From the NCBI GenBank assembly GCA_046538945.1, contig JBKHHW010000181.1, positions 1 to 6,253 of the forward strand: a stretch of DNA of 6,253 bases. Reading direction: 5' to 3'. Shown in pieces: positions 5,702 through 6,253 of the stretch (its first letter is position 1; each line of letters starts with the position of its first letter). Position numbers and translations under genes: made by a program. Below the pieces are notes generated by a model that was not told the DNA's origin, did no database searches, and saw nothing but the letters and a program-made list of their open reading frames with translations. Source of the DNA: JAEZKC01 sp046538945 (lineage in GTDB: Bacteria > Fibrobacterota > Chitinivibrionia > Chitinivibrionales > Chitinispirillaceae).

Positions 5702-6250
5702 ATGCGCATAACACCTCTTGACATCAGAAAACAACCCTTTCCCCGGGCTTTCAGGGGATTCGATCCTGATGCGGTGAACAGCTTTCTTGAGATGGTGGCC
5801 GGGGAGTATGAAGTCATCATTCATCAGAACAGCGAGTTCGCCACTCAGATTAAGAGTCTGGAGCAGAAGCTCGAGGCCTACACCAAAATTGAAAGGGTTC
5901 TCAACGAAACACTGCTGAGTGCCCAGAAGGCAACCGATGAGGCGAGGGTGAATGCGCAGAAAGAGGCCGAGCTTATCATCAAGGATGCCATGATCAGGGC
6001 CGACCGGTACGAAAACGAGGCCCGGCACAGAGTGAACCAGCTTGAAAGCGAGCTTATTTCTTTGCGCAATCAGCGCGACAGTTTCCTGGCCAGATTCAAG
6101 GCCATGCTTTCCACTCAGCTCAATCTGGTTGAGGTGATAAGCGGTGAACTCCGTTCGAACCGGGATGAGCAGTCCCTGTCTGACCTGGCGGATGATTCCG
6201 AGGATGATACACTCGACGAGGTTCCGCCTCAGCCCAATATCCTGGGTTAG
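5702..6250 (+). CDS. divIVA: DivIVA domain protein
   Basis: A 182-residue coiled-coil scaffold of the DivIVA family, which binds curved membrane at poles and septa and recruits other division or polarity proteins. The N-terminal membrane-binding domain (about 1-40) reads ITPLDIRKQPFPRAFRGFD and aligns with B. subtilis DivIVA without gaps, placing Phe17 and Arg18, the residues known there to contact lipid, at the same positions. Long coiled coils run about 40-145 (KIERVLNETLLSAQKATDEAR...AELIIKDA...). The last 30 residues are acidic and probably disordered (DLADDSEDDTLDEVPPQ). GGGAG (5692-5696) is five bases before ATG 5702; the GTG at 5696 overlaps it and is rejected. The gene ends in TAG TAA. 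As the third gene after yggS and yggT it is probably co-transcribed. Confidence 0.95.
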   Translation: MRITPLDIRKQPFPRAFRGFDPDAVNSFLEMVAGEYEVIIHQNSEFATQIKSLEQKLEAYTKIERVLNETLLSAQKATDEARVNAQKEAELIIKDAMIRADRYENEARHRVNQLESELISLRNQRDSFLARFKAMLSTQLNLVEVISGELRSNRDEQSLSDLADDSEDDTLDEVPPQPNILG

Positions 6251-6253
6251 TAA

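Noticed and set aside
1..6253. Novel defence, mobile or CRISPR-type system
   Set aside because: No repeats in array form, transposase, integrase, toxin-antitoxin pair or unexplained large gene is present; all long genes belong to known housekeeping or motility families.

Overview
The window reads as an ordinary chromosomal segment of a motile, probably Gram-negative (diderm) bacterium outside the enterobacteria. It has roughly balanced base composition, dense packing and no sign of mobile DNA. The diderm inference rests on an exported MltD-type lytic transglycosylase with LysM. A DivIVA homologue linked to yggS and yggT fits a deltaproteobacterium-like or similar deep-branching lineage. FliD carries an insertion segment that I associate with Firmicutes-type and related FliD proteins. 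The taxon cannot be fixed from this window.

Layout. Positions 1-40 are the last codons of a flagellin gene (C-terminus NQAPQGVLQLLR), followed by a strong intrinsic terminator (72-100). A 200-base intergenic region carries two sigma-70-like promoter candidates and a small inverted repeat around the nearer one. Then comes a forward flagellar filament-cap block: flaG (310-687), fliD (709-2628) and a small helical gene (2632-2994) that looks like a FliT-type export chaperone. No fliS is present at this spot. A 106-base convergent gap (2995-3100) holds a stem-loop.

On the minus strand, 3101-4495 encodes an exported MltD-like lytic transglycosylase (SLT domain plus C-terminal LysM). It is transcribed towards the flagellar block and divergently from a forward operon. 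That operon is yggS/ylmE (4734-5420, PLP homeostasis), yggT/ylmG (5420-5680, small membrane protein) and divIVA (5702-6250, membrane-curvature and pole scaffold). The genes are tightly spaced, with a TGATG overlap and a 21-base gap.

How it fits together. The left half builds the filament end: flagellin, FlaG, the FliD cap and a probable chaperone. The right half is envelope and cell-division biology: peptidoglycan cleavage, the YlmE/YlmG module and DivIVA. I found no CRISPR array, IS element, tRNA, rRNA, toxin-antitoxin or defence system, and no evidence of a previously undescribed system. The points worth a second look are the chaperone-like gene where fliS would be expected, the regulatory sequence in the intergenic regions, the start-site choice of the transglycosylase, and the yggS-yggT-divIVA linkage.
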